Origin: a virus
Virus record (IMG/VR): IMGVR_UViG_3300024261_000190
Location: 1 to 20,288 of that record
Direction: 5' to 3' (one strand)
Length of the DNA stretch: 20,288 nt
Made by a program: the position numbers and the translations under genes
Notes under the pieces: model-generated
Seen by the model: the letters and a program-made list of their open reading frames with translations, nothing else
What the model was told of the DNA's origin: nothing
Databases searched by the model: none
In this document: positions 1 through 6,649 of the stretch, piece after piece
How the letters are laid out: each line of letters begins with the position of its first letter
Position numbering within the stretch: the first letter of the stretch is position 1

Positions 1-26
1 TTCCTATTTAATATGAAAAATGATAG

Positions 27-50
27 ACCACTCACCATATGGTGAGTGGT
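27..50 (-). terminator. Factor-independent terminator at end of fibre block
   Basis: A perfect inverted repeat with 12-base arms (ACCACTCACCAT and its complement) sits 14 bases after the stop codon of the 218-residue gene. Read on the minus strand, the GC-rich stem ends in GGTGAGTGGT. After about six bases (CTATCA) it is followed by a run of five T. A hairpin plus T tract directly after the last gene of a co-directional block is the standard layout of an intrinsic terminator. The palindrome has no unpaired centre in DNA; as RNA it would close with a four-base ATAT loop. The gap between stem and T run is longer than ideal, so its efficiency is uncertain. Confidence 0.75.
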
Positions 51-64
51 GCATGGTCATTTAT

Positions 65-721
65 TTACGCCCAAGATGGATTTGCGCCTGCACCACCAGA
101 GGTTAGTACTTGTCCAGCAGTTCCTGTAGGTAGAAGAACCCATGCAGAACCATTGTAATACATAATGTCGCCCTGTGCTTGTCCGCTGATAGAAATCTTT
201 TCAGCACTTACAGTACCATTGCCAGGAACACCGATATTAGCAGTGTGGCCCAAATGATAAACAAGAATAGAAACGCCATTTGCTGGAGCAGTAGAGAATG
301 TTAATGTTGTTCCAGAAACAGAATAATCTGCATCAGGTACTTGAGTTACACCATTCAGCATAACCATGATGCTCTGAGCACTTGGAGCAGAAACCGACAT
401 AGTTAAAGGTGTAACACTTGAACCATCACCTGTACCAGTTTGAAAACTAATAGCATCACGCATTGCAACATTAGTTAATTCTTTACCCATGAAAACTACA
501 TAGATATTATCAGTTGCCAATGGAGCAGCAGTAAATGTCAATGTTGTACCGTCTGCTGTATAAGCAGTATCAGGTTCTTGAATAACACCACCAACTGAAA
601 CAATCAGACTAGCAGATGTTGCAACTGCATTGTCCAAAGTAAATACAGTCGTTGAGCTATCACCTGTAAGGTCTTGCTTTTCCAATGCACCGTATTGTAC
701 ATCTCGTCCTAGATAAGCCAT
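65..721 (-). CDS. Putative tail-fibre or virion protein with two 'LNG-TQ-PD-DY' repeats
   Basis: A 218-residue protein with no signal peptide or membrane segment. Two beta-rich repeats are visible, at about residues 18-80 and 97-158. Each starts with a GD(G)SS-type turn, then a hydrophobic strand, then VGGVIQEPDTAY or LNGVTQVPDADY, then GTTLTFxxAP, ending in a strand such as IYVVFMG or ILVYHLG. The C-terminus (about 184-218) has a common phage fibre ending, GDIMYYNGSAW followed by TAGQVLTSGGAGANPSW. The same repeat occurs three times in the gp7-like protein of this window. It is the last gene of the block, just before a terminator. Its start has only a weak ribosome site (AAGGAT). A fibre or fibre-tip role is inferred; no enzymatic motif is visible. 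Confidence 0.75.
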   Translation of the reverse strand: MAYLGRDVQYGALEKQDLTGDSSTTVFTLDNAVATSASLIVSVGGVIQEPDTAYTADGTTLTFTAAPLATDNIYVVFMGKELTNVAMRDAISFQTGTGDGSSVTPLTMSVSAPSAQSIMVMLNGVTQVPDADYSVSGTTLTFSTAPANGVSILVYHLGHTANIGVPGNGTVSAEKISISGQAQGDIMYYNGSAWVLLPTGTAGQVLTSGGAGANPSWA

Positions 722-775
722 TTAAGTATCCTTTTTTTTAATTTTATATTTTTAAATTATTATCTATATTATAGA

Positions 776-1102
776 TTATGAATTAACATCTTCTAAGATT
801 GAACAGATAACGTCACAGGCACCAGAAGCAGATACACAAATATAATCACCAGCCTCAAGGATAATCTTTTGTCCAGAAATAATCTGCAATGTACCGCCTG
901 ATGGAACTGGAGCATCTTTGACGATATGAGCAAATGCTGTATCAGTCAAGTCATAAATCTTAACAGTAGTGGTAACTGCTGCAGCAGATACATTAGCAAC
1001 ATCCAATTCAAGAATAATACTATCCTTTAAAGCTGGTGCTGTGTATACAGTTTCCTGTGTCGTTACATTCGTATTTTGTGCGTTTTTAAAATCATTAGCC
1101 AT
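776..1102 (-). CDS. Small virion structural protein, marine-phage family
   Basis: A 108-residue protein starting MANDFKNA. It has a beta-strand pattern: YTAPALKDSIILELDVANVS, then a TTVKIYDL strand, then HIVKDAPVPSGGTLQII and the acidic stretch KIILEAGDYICV, ending in a short strand and SILED. I recall this pattern (xYTAP, HIVKDAPIP-type, LEAGD) from small virion proteins of marine tailed phages that lie beside tail-fibre genes. That is recognition from memory and was not searched. The ribosome site AAAGGAAT lies about 8 bases before ATG, and two exact late-promoter octamers lie in the 144-base gap upstream. It is probably a beta-sandwich decoration or fibre-associated subunit; its exact place in the virion is unknown. 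Confidence 0.7.
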   Translation of the reverse strand: MANDFKNAQNTNVTTQETVYTAPALKDSIILELDVANVSAAAVTTTVKIYDLTDTAFAHIVKDAPVPSGGTLQIISGQKIILEAGDYICVSASGACDVICSILEDVNS

Positions 1103-1164
1103 TTTTGTATTCCTTTATAAATTATTTTTTAACTGATGGTTACTATTACATTACTCTTTAAATC

Positions 1165-1172
1165 TATTTATA
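1165..1172 (-). promoter_or_regulatory. T4-type late promoter (TATAAATA) before the 108-residue gene
   Basis: An exact match to the T4 late-promoter octamer, read on the minus strand. With T4 spacing, transcription would start near 1159 and give a leader of about 57 bases that includes the AAAGGAAT ribosome site of the gene starting at 1102. It is intergenic, which supports function. Confidence 0.65.
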
Positions 1173-1219
1173 ATGTCCCTTATTCCATTAAATATCAATA
1201 TTAGATGTTGCAACACTTG

Positions 1220-1227
1220 TATTTATA
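1220..1227 (-). promoter_or_regulatory. Second T4-type late promoter octamer in the same gap
   Basis: A second exact TATAAATA, 55 bases upstream of the first and in the same flank context (ATTATAAATA in both). It could be a tandem late promoter. It also lies inside the possible 21-residue gene remnant, so the match could be partly a coding coincidence. Confidence 0.45.
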
Positions 1228-1246
1228 ATATCAAAGTTCTTTAAAA

Positions 1247-1735
1247 TCACCATTTCCACGGTATGTCTATAAAAAATGGTTCTGGAGATATAGTAGGATC
1301 ATAATACCTATGTTCAGGATTAAGATATGATAATTCGTTCTGCCATAAATCTCTCCATCTATATTCATCAGAATAATCATCATCCCATACAAATCTTCTT
1401 AAACCGCCAGGAAATCCTTCTGGATATGGAATTGGAGGCTCCCATCTAAATGTTTCTGTATTTAAAACAAAATTAGGATATGGTTTTGGGGGAATAAATG
1501 CATCATTATCTCTATCATATGTAAATCCTATCCCTGCAAAATTATATCTTAGTGGTACTCCATCATCTTTTAATCCAGTTTCAGGATTATAATATTCCCC
1601 ACCATATGTATTATATGATGTTTGTATCCATTCACAATCCTCTTTTGTTCTTTTAATGTATTCATTCAAAACACTTTGTTCGATAACTATAACATTAACT
1701 ACTTTATTATCTACAATTTTTGCAAAATGTGCCAT
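1247..1735 (-). CDS. Conserved marine-phage protein of unknown function (MAHFAKI family)
   Basis: A 162-residue protein starting MAHFAKIVDNKVVNVIVI. At residues 36-72 it has the chain WIQTSYNTYGG, then YYNPETG, then DDGVPLRYNFAGIGFTYD. This is followed by DAFIPPKPYPNFVLN and WEPPIPYP. I recall this signature as very common in marine tailed phages, next to tail-fibre genes, with no established function. The protein is rich in Tyr, Trp and Pro, and aromatic residues dominate the last 45 residues (WRDLWQNELSYL to PWKW). That tail seems longer than in the versions I remember. The ribosome site AGAGGGAA sits between the upstream TAG and this ATG, 15 bases apart. A fibre-tip or assembly role is only inferred from position. 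Confidence 0.75.
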   Translation of the reverse strand: MAHFAKIVDNKVVNVIVIEQSVLNEYIKRTKEDCEWIQTSYNTYGGEYYNPETGLKDDGVPLRYNFAGIGFTYDRDNDAFIPPKPYPNFVLNTETFRWEPPIPYPEGFPGGLRRFVWDDDYSDEYRWRDLWQNELSYLNPEHRYYDPTISPEPFFIDIPWKW

Positions 1736-1750
1736 AAAATTATTCCCTCT

Positions 1751-2680
1751 CTATATACCATCTCTTGCTGGAAATGGTGCTCTAATAACAACAATACCAC
1801 TACCTCCAAAACCATTGCCAGGAAAACGTGGAATTCCCTGTCGTGCTCCACCACCACCTTTATTCTGAACACCATTTGTATTTCCTACTGCACTACCTCC
1901 GCCACCGAAGCCAGGAATAGAACTACCGTCTGGTGCTTGTGGTCTTAAATTCACTCCACCACCAGCCCCACCACCAGCATAACCTTCATTAGTACCAGTT
2001 CTATAATCATTTTCTCTTCCATGCCCGCCACTACCTCCAGGGCCTCCACCCTTACAACCACCACATGGAGCACAACCACCAATGGCCCCAGCATTCGTAC
2101 CGGCACTTCCTGCACCACCGCCACCGCCTGTTGCACCCGAACAACCTCCAGAACCACCGCCAGGACTACCGCCATTATGTCCTTGTCCAGAAACACCCTG
2201 TCCACCAGAACCCGATCCAGAACCACCAGAACCAGCACCATTTGGCCCTATTATACTACCAGAACCACCGCCGAAAGCATCTGGCACACCAACATTAGTA
2301 TTACTATCACCTTGTATTCTAAAAACAGTATCACCACCCCTAACTGCTGCTCCAACTCCAGATGAACCCCCCGCACCAATTATTACATCATATACTGCTG
2401 GTTCTAAAGTAATTTGTGTAGCTTCAACCATTCCTCCGGCACCGCCACCGCCACCACCTGCTGAACCACCTCCACCAACAGACATAATATCCATTCTTAT
2501 AGGTCTAGAACCAGTAACTTCAAATACACCTGTTGTAGTATAAGTATGAATTTTAAAATTACCGTCAGGTGTAATAGTTACTGAACCAACAGGATCTACC
2601 TCATTACCTACTATAGTTAGTGTTTCAGGATCTTGTAATCCAACCGTACCAACGTGTCTACCTTGATTTATAAATGCCAT
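1751..2680 (-). CDS. Glycine-rich putative tail-fibre adhesin
   Basis: A 309-residue protein. Residues 1-65 form a beta-rich lead-in ending in FEVTG and MDIMSV. From about 67 to 298 it is dominated by glycine: GGGGSAGGGGGGAGG near 69-83, then PAVYDVIIGAGG, then many GGG blocks, and a closing GFGGSGIVVIR strand. This layout matches the glycine-rich phage adhesin type, in which polyglycine helices pack in layers and the loops between them touch the host receptor, as in T4-family gp38 adhesins. Four cysteines lie in the glycine region, at 180, 203, 206 and 209; three form CAPCGGC, unusual for a phage fibre. The ribosome site AAGGAATGAG precedes ATG. It follows the three fibre paralogues, so a role in host recognition is inferred. 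Confidence 0.75.
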   Translation of the reverse strand: MAFINQGRHVGTVGLQDPETLTIVGNEVDPVGSVTITPDGNFKIHTYTTTGVFEVTGSRPIRMDIMSVGGGGSAGGGGGGAGGMVEATQITLEPAVYDVIIGAGGSSGVGAAVRGGDTVFRIQGDSNTNVGVPDAFGGGSGSIIGPNGAGSGGSGSGSGGQGVSGQGHNGGSPGGGSGGCSGATGGGGGAGSAGTNAGAIGGCAPCGGCKGGGPGGSGGHGRENDYRTGTNEGYAGGGAGGGVNLRPQAPDGSSIPGFGGGGSAVGNTNGVQNKGGGGARQGIPRFPGNGFGGSGIVVIRAPFPARDGI

Positions 2681-2709
2681 ATCTCATTCCTTGTTATATT
2701 ATAAAAATT

Positions 2710-4404
2710 TTAGAATTCTAAAAATACAATTACGCCAGGTTGCCCATAACCTCCGGGCCTTGCATCGGACTGTGTACCACCACCAGAAGAACAATGATAA
2801 GTGTACGCCACACCAACACTACCACTCATTCCATAACCTGGCCAAAAAGAACCATCGGCACGGCCGGGTAAGATTAGACTCCCACCATCAGCATCATCTC
2901 CATGTAGAGCAGATGCTATATCACCACGAGCTGTGGGATCGTTCGTTGTACCATCGCCTTCTCCCCCAATTCGATTTCCAATATATGTACTGAAACCTCT
3001 TGCGTATGTTGTAAGGTTCATTAATGAACCAGATGCCTGTCCCCCTGTACCAACTCTACAATTTATACTAGTGATATTAGATACATCGATAAAACCCATT
3101 ACTGTTGTACCAGAACCTCGCCCACCAAATCCTGTCGAGTTAGAATTTAATCCTGTATCACCAGCAGCTGTTATAAAATATAGAATTTTTTGAACCCCAC
3201 CTGGCACGGTATATGTTTGTTCAATATTATCCGCAGCGGAGTAAGGGCCAGTTGTTGTATTAAGAGAATGCATTACAGTGATTCCTTGAAAACCACCAGA
3301 ACCTACACCAGAAGCAGCAGCCATAAATGCGAGAACACCATTACCGTTAGTAGATAATACATCTCCGGGCTGAGCATTTGCATCAGAAACATTTAACTCA
3401 GAAATCCCAACAGCATTGTTAGTAATCGCAGAACTGTCAACTGCATCATTAGCTATTTTAGAAGCAGTAATTGCATTATTAGCAATCTTATCACCATTAA
3501 CTGAATTATTAGATATCTTAGAACTGTCAACTGCATTGTCAGCAATCTTGAGATTATCAATTGCACTAGTAGCAATTTTATTACTATCAACTGCACCGTC
3601 AGCAATCTTAGAATTTGTTACTGAATCTGCTGCTAACTTACCTTCAGTAACATTTAAATCTTTAATATGATTTGTTCCAACTGCTCTATTTGCGTCATTT
3701 GTAGCATCGTCTGATAACTTTGTATCTGTTACTGCATTTTCAATAATGATAGCAGAAGAAACAGGCCCTGACAAATCACCACCAATTGTTACACTAGATG
3801 TTACATTAATAAATTCTAAATTACCATTAGCATTTCTTGAAAGTACTTGTCCAGTTGTTCCATCACTAACATCAAGTTCAATAATACCAACTGCATTTTG
3901 AGTAATAATAGCAGAAGAAGCAGTACCAGATAAATCACCACCCAATACTGGGTTAGCATCCATCGGCCCAAAAGAAATACCACCTATTCCATCTGTAATA
4001 AGTACTTCTCCTGGCTGTCCTTCAACCGTATTAAGCTCATTAACTGTAATAGTATTAGGTTTTATTTTTGCATCACTAATAGTACCAGATAAATCACCAC
4101 CAATACTAGTTGATGAAACATCTGCATTATTATTAGAAAAAAGTATATTACCATTCCCATCAACAGTTAAAATTTGTCCAGAAGTTGGGGAATTTATATT
4201 TGAAAGTTTTAACTGTGTTAGTCCAACTTGTCCAACTACATTTGACATATCTTCTCTAGCGAGAGGATGCCCACCCTGAGTAGATTCATCATGCACAACA
4301 ACTGTATCCTTTTCCAAATCAACAGTTATCTCACCCTGTTTTCCGGTGAATACGCTATGGTCGGATGTTGTTCCTCTTCTTATCTGTACTAATTTAGCTG
4401 GCAT
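2710..4404 (-). CDS. Tail-fibre paralogue 3: Mtd-like N-terminus, decapeptide shaft, glycine-rich tip
   Basis: A 564-residue fibre-like protein. Residues 1-55 resemble the N-terminal domain of the phage major tropism determinant (VQIRRGTTSDHSVF, GEITVD, VVVHD, HPLAREDMSNV) and match the next two paralogues. Three copies of a GGDLSG module follow, at about 101, 154 and 207, the first two running into GQVL-type and NGNG-type turns. Residues 249-335 are decapeptide repeats of the type AVDSSKIADN, likely a trimeric shaft. The C-terminus (about 397-564) differs from the other two: YTVPGGVQKILYF, glycine-rich loops, and a closing GQPGVIVFLEF strand, like a glycine-rich receptor-binding domain. An exact late-promoter octamer overlaps the stop codon of the upstream gene and gives a leader of about 20 bases with AAGG. 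Receptor binding is inferred. Confidence 0.8.
   Translation of the reverse strand: MPAKLVQIRRGTTSDHSVFTGKQGEITVDLEKDTVVVHDESTQGGHPLAREDMSNVVGQVGLTQLKLSNINSPTSGQILTVDGNGNILFSNNNADVSSTSIGGDLSGTISDAKIKPNTITVNELNTVEGQPGEVLITDGIGGISFGPMDANPVLGGDLSGTASSAIITQNAVGIIELDVSDGTTGQVLSRNANGNLEFINVTSSVTIGGDLSGPVSSAIIIENAVTDTKLSDDATNDANRAVGTNHIKDLNVTEGKLAADSVTNSKIADGAVDSNKIATSAIDNLKIADNAVDSSKISNNSVNGDKIANNAITASKIANDAVDSSAITNNAVGISELNVSDANAQPGDVLSTNGNGVLAFMAAASGVGSGGFQGITVMHSLNTTTGPYSAADNIEQTYTVPGGVQKILYFITAAGDTGLNSNSTGFGGRGSGTTVMGFIDVSNITSINCRVGTGGQASGSLMNLTTYARGFSTYIGNRIGGEGDGTTNDPTARGDIASALHGDDADGGSLILPGRADGSFWPGYGMSGSVGVAYTYHCSSGGGTQSDARPGGYGQPGVIVFLEF
3391..3660 (-). repeat. Decapeptide (30-base) shaft repeats in the 564-residue fibre
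   Basis: About eight to nine tandem decapeptides at residues 249-338. Each has the form xAVxxSKIAxN, for example AVDSNKIATS, AIDNLKIADN, AVDSSKISNN and AITASKIAND. The period is exactly 10 residues (30 bases), with Lys-Ile at fixed places. The DNA copies have diverged but keep recurrent words such as 'agcaatctta' and 'aactgcat'. Such regular repeats usually form an elongated trimeric fibre shaft. Confidence 0.8.
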
Positions 4405-4429
4405 AATATTTAACCTTATGTTTTTTTAT

Positions 4430-4437
4430 TATTTATA
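4430..4437 (-). promoter_or_regulatory. T4-type late promoter overlapping a stop codon
   Basis: An exact TATAAATA read on the minus strand. Its TAA is the stop codon of the 349-residue fibre gene (GTA TAA ATA). With T4 spacing, transcription starts near 4424 and leaves a leader of about 20 bases containing the ribosome site AAGGTT before the ATG at 4404. Confidence 0.7.
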
Positions 4438-5482
4438 CTCTACATCTTAACGTAAATCTTAACCCTTGTCCGAATGTACCCTCTCCAATTCCTATTTGTG
4501 TAACTCTAAATGTTAACCTATCACCAGACACAAATGTATTATCATTTTTCAATACACCAGAAGTCATGTTTTGTGATCCTGTACCGCTAACAAATGATGG
4601 CTGGGTTGTATATATTGATACTTCATTTTTTTGTACGTCCATCATAATTGGTTGTCCAGCACCAGTAGTAGCAATATAACCTACCTCTCCATCAAATTTC
4701 CCACTTCTTGCCATAATCATTTCACCGTATACTTGTTCTAGTAAATCGGAGGGAATTGTTTCACTATCAAATCCAGCAAGAAAAGATATATCATAAGGAA
4801 GTTCTGTAATTTCAGGGCCTTTTAATGCAGGTAATGTACCGCCTGCGATTAATTTATCAGCAGTAAGTCCTATAATCTTTTCATCTGTTATAGTAAGATC
4901 AGCAATTTTATCATTATTGATACTGTTATTAATAATATTATTTTGTCCAATACTATTTACTTGCATTTTAGCATTACTGATTACATCATCAGATATTATT
5001 ACATCTCCGATTGTGCCGTTGACTTCCCCACTTATAGCTATTTGTGTTTGTGGATTTGTAAAAAATAATACACCATTACCATTAGTAGTAAGTATATCAC
5101 CAGCTAATGAATCAGAAACATTTAATTCAGAAAGTCCAACAGTATTAGGATTTATTTGTGCATCACCAATAGTACCAGATAAATCACCACCAATAGAAAA
5201 TACAGCACTATCGGGTAAATTTACAAAACTCAAAGTCTCACCATTATCTTTTTGCAATACTTGTCCTGGCGTACCAGCATTAGAAATATCTAATTGAGAT
5301 AGACCAATATTATTAGAAACATTGCTCATATCTTGTCTTGCTAGAGGAAATCCACCAGCAGTGCTACCATCATGCACTACTATTGTATCTTTATCTCCAT
5401 CAATAGTTATCTCACCGTTAGCACCTATAAACGCACCATGCTCTACAGTAGTACCTCTTCGTATTTGAACTTGTTTAGCCAT
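4433..5482 (-). CDS. Tail-fibre paralogue 2: Mtd-like N-terminus with PYDISFLAG C-terminal domain
   Basis: A 349-residue fibre-like protein, second of three tandem paralogues. Residues 1-55 carry the Mtd-like domain (QVQIRRGTTVEHGAF, GEITIDGDKDTIVVHD, FPLARQDMSNV). A GGDLSG module lies at about 98-141, with a degenerate copy from about 150. A short shaft of decapeptide-like repeats (NSINNDKIAD, LTITDEKIIG) spans about 174-215. The C-terminal domain (228-349) starts LPYDISFLAGFDSE, passes YGEMIMARSG, and ends LTFRVTQIG then GLRFTLRCRV. It is clearly the same domain as in the 383-residue neighbour. The ribosome site AGGAAG is 5-6 bases before ATG. The Mtd-like label rests on pattern memory. Role inferred: fibre or baseplate-attached receptor-binding protein. 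Confidence 0.8.
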   Translation of the reverse strand: MAKQVQIRRGTTVEHGAFIGANGEITIDGDKDTIVVHDGSTAGGFPLARQDMSNVSNNIGLSQLDISNAGTPGQVLQKDNGETLSFVNLPDSAVFSIGGDLSGTIGDAQINPNTVGLSELNVSDSLAGDILTTNGNGVLFFTNPQTQIAISGEVNGTIGDVIISDDVISNAKMQVNSIGQNNIINNSINNDKIADLTITDEKIIGLTADKLIAGGTLPALKGPEITELPYDISFLAGFDSETIPSDLLEQVYGEMIMARSGKFDGEVGYIATTGAGQPIMMDVQKNEVSIYTTQPSFVSGTGSQNMTSGVLKNDNTFVSGDRLTFRVTQIGIGEGTFGQGLRFTLRCRV

Positions 5483-5494
5483 ATTGTCTTCCTA

Positions 5495-5502
5495 TTTTTA
5501 TA
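5495..5502 (-). promoter_or_regulatory. Degenerate late-promoter octamer overlapping a stop codon
   Basis: TATAAAAA on the minus strand, one mismatch from TATAAATA. Its TAA is the stop of the 383-residue fibre gene, mirroring the exact promoter one gene further downstream. With T4 spacing the start would leave only about 7 bases before the ATG and would exclude the AGGAAG ribosome site. It may therefore be a decayed copy that no longer drives this gene. Confidence 0.3.
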
Positions 5503-6649
5503 CTCTACACTTCAACATAAATCTCACCCCAAATCCAAAAGTTGGATCTGAGCCGATTTGTGTAACTCTAAAAGTTAATTTATCACCAGAATTAAATCCA
5601 TTTTGTCCAGTAGTATTTAAAATTCCGTCATTGAATACTCCAGTACCACCACTAAATGTTGGTTTAGTAGAATAAATACTATTGGAACTTGATTGTCCTG
5701 CAAGTATTAATTGTACGTCAAGTTGGACTGATGAACCCTCAGACGGGGTTTCTATTGATCCAATTCCACCCTCAAATGCTCCTGTTCTCCCCATGATCAT
5801 TTCTGCATATGATTGTACCAATAATTCTACCGGCAGGGTTTCTGAATCCCATCCAGCAAGAAAAGATATATCATAAGGTAAATTCTTTATATTAACACCA
5901 TCAACATTCTGAAAAGTACCCGTAATTTTACTAGCATCTAAAGTATCAATTTTATCAGAAGTAATAGCAGCATCAACAATGTTTTCAGTTTGTACAGAAT
6001 CATCAGCTAGTTTACTATTGTCGATTATGTCTGCTTCTAATTTTGCTCTTGTTACAGTCAAGTTAACAATGTTTTCAGTTTGTACAGCATTATCAGCTAG
6101 TTTACTATTGTCAACAGCATCAGGTTCTAATTTATCTCTTGTTACATTTAAGTTAGCAATTTTAGAAGTAATTATATGTGAATTAACAATGTTTTCAGTT
6201 TGTACAGCATTATCAGCTAGTTTACTATTGTCAACAGCATCAGGTTCTAATTTTATTCTTGTTACATTAAAATCAGTAAGTTCGGTTGTACCAACAACTT
6301 GTGGAATTATTTGTGCATTACCAATAGTACCTGATAAATCACCACTAATAATAGAACCAGAAACATCAGGTGAACTTGAAAATGCTATAGTACCTATTCC
6401 GTCTGTTGCTATTACCTGTCCTGGCGTTCCATCAGATAGTTTTAATTGGATAATACCAACAACATTAGCAACATTGGTCATATCACTTCTTGCAAGAGGA
6501 TAACCTGCTGGGTCGGTTTCTAAAAATACTGTTCCATCGTGTACCCTAATTGTATTTTCAGTAAGATCAACAGTTATCTCACCTTGCTGTCCATCGAATC
6601 CTTTATGTTGCTCGGTAGTGCCTCTTCTAGTTTGTACGATTTTAGCCAT
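5498..6649 (-). CDS. Tail-fibre paralogue 1: Mtd-like N-terminus, long decapeptide shaft, PYDISFLAG C-terminal domain
   Basis: A 383-residue fibre-like protein, first of the three paralogues to be transcribed. Residues 1-60 are the Mtd-like domain (IVQTRRGTTEQHKGF, GEITVD, IRVHDG, YPLARSDMTNV), with a small insertion after VHDG compared with the others. One GDLSG module (about 101-125) leads into an extended shaft at 128-245 made of three-decapeptide units such as NVTRDKLEPD, AVDNSKLADN, AVQTENIVNL. The C-terminal domain (256-383) starts LPYDISFLAGWDSE and ends LTFRVTQIG and RFMLKCRV, shared with the 349-residue paralogue. The start overlaps the end of the 68-residue gene by 8 bases (AATGGCTAA). 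The ribosome site AGGAAAA lies inside that gene, which suggests coupled translation; an exact late promoter also lies inside it. Confidence 0.8.
   Translation of the reverse strand: MAKIVQTRRGTTEQHKGFDGQQGEITVDLTENTIRVHDGTVFLETDPAGYPLARSDMTNVANVVGIIQLKLSDGTPGQVIATDGIGTIAFSSSPDVSGSIISGDLSGTIGNAQIIPQVVGTTELTDFNVTRIKLEPDAVDNSKLADNAVQTENIVNSHIITSKIANLNVTRDKLEPDAVDNSKLADNAVQTENIVNLTVTRAKLEADIIDNSKLADDSVQTENIVDAAITSDKIDTLDASKITGTFQNVDGVNIKNLPYDISFLAGWDSETLPVELLVQSYAEMIMGRTGAFEGGIGSIETPSEGSSVQLDVQLILAGQSSSNSIYSTKPTFSGGTGVFNDGILNTTGQNGFNSGDKLTFRVTQIGSDPTFGFGVRFMLKCRV
5915..6268 (-). repeat. Long direct repeats in the fibre shaft (90- and 120-base spacing)
   Basis: Three copies of a unit that begins near 5975, 6065 and 6185. 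The last two are identical over 71 bases (6063-6133 and 6183-6253) at a spacing of exactly 120 bases. The first is more diverged and lies 90 bases away. All spacings are multiples of 30 bases, that is, whole decapeptides: one unit has an extra decapeptide (HIITSKIANL). Near-perfect repeats of this length allow shaft lengthening or shortening by recombination without a frameshift. Confidence 0.85.

Larger units (their letters stand above)
1103..1246. other. 144-base intergenic gap with two late-promoter octamers and a possible gene remnant
   Basis: This is the longest gap between genes in the window. It holds two exact TATAAATA octamers on the minus strand and a 10-base palindrome (TGTTGCAACA) at 1206-1215. 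It also contains most of a 21-residue reading frame (minus strand, 1253 to 1188, starting inside the end of the upstream gene) whose translation looks protein-like: MVILKNFDIINTSV and so on. That frame has no convincing ribosome site and may be the leftover start of a lost gene. Confidence 0.5.

Noticed and set aside
722-775. Imperfect palindrome (ATCTATA-TATAGAT) and TATAGATA as terminator or late promoter before the 218-residue gene
   Set aside because: The stem is short and all A/T except two pairs, and TATAGATA differs from the late octamer in its centre. Too weak to call either.
1951-2241. 96-residue minus-strand frame rich in Val and Leu
   Set aside because: It is a frame-shifted reading of the glycine-rich repeats (GGT/GGA read as GTN/GAN); composition is artificial and it lies inside the adhesin gene.
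2082-2543. 153-residue proline-rich plus-strand reading frame
   Set aside because: It is the complement of the glycine-rich adhesin: GGN codons on one strand read as CCN proline codons on the other. All neighbouring genes are on the minus strand and no ribosome site supports it.
5973-6270. Possible CRISPR-like array (regular direct repeats)
   Set aside because: Spacing is 90 or 120 bases, the repeats are in frame with a fibre gene, the 'spacers' are coding and similar to each other, and no cas genes are present.
5979-6503. 174-residue plus-strand frame with repeats
   Set aside because: It mirrors the fibre-shaft repeats on the other strand; repeated DNA without stops gives long open frames on both strands.
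2710-6649. Diversity-generating retroelement, suggested by the Mtd-like N-termini
   Set aside because: Only the N-terminal attachment domain is Mtd-like. No reverse transcriptase, no template repeat and no near-identical variable repeat at a gene end were seen in this window; they could lie outside it.
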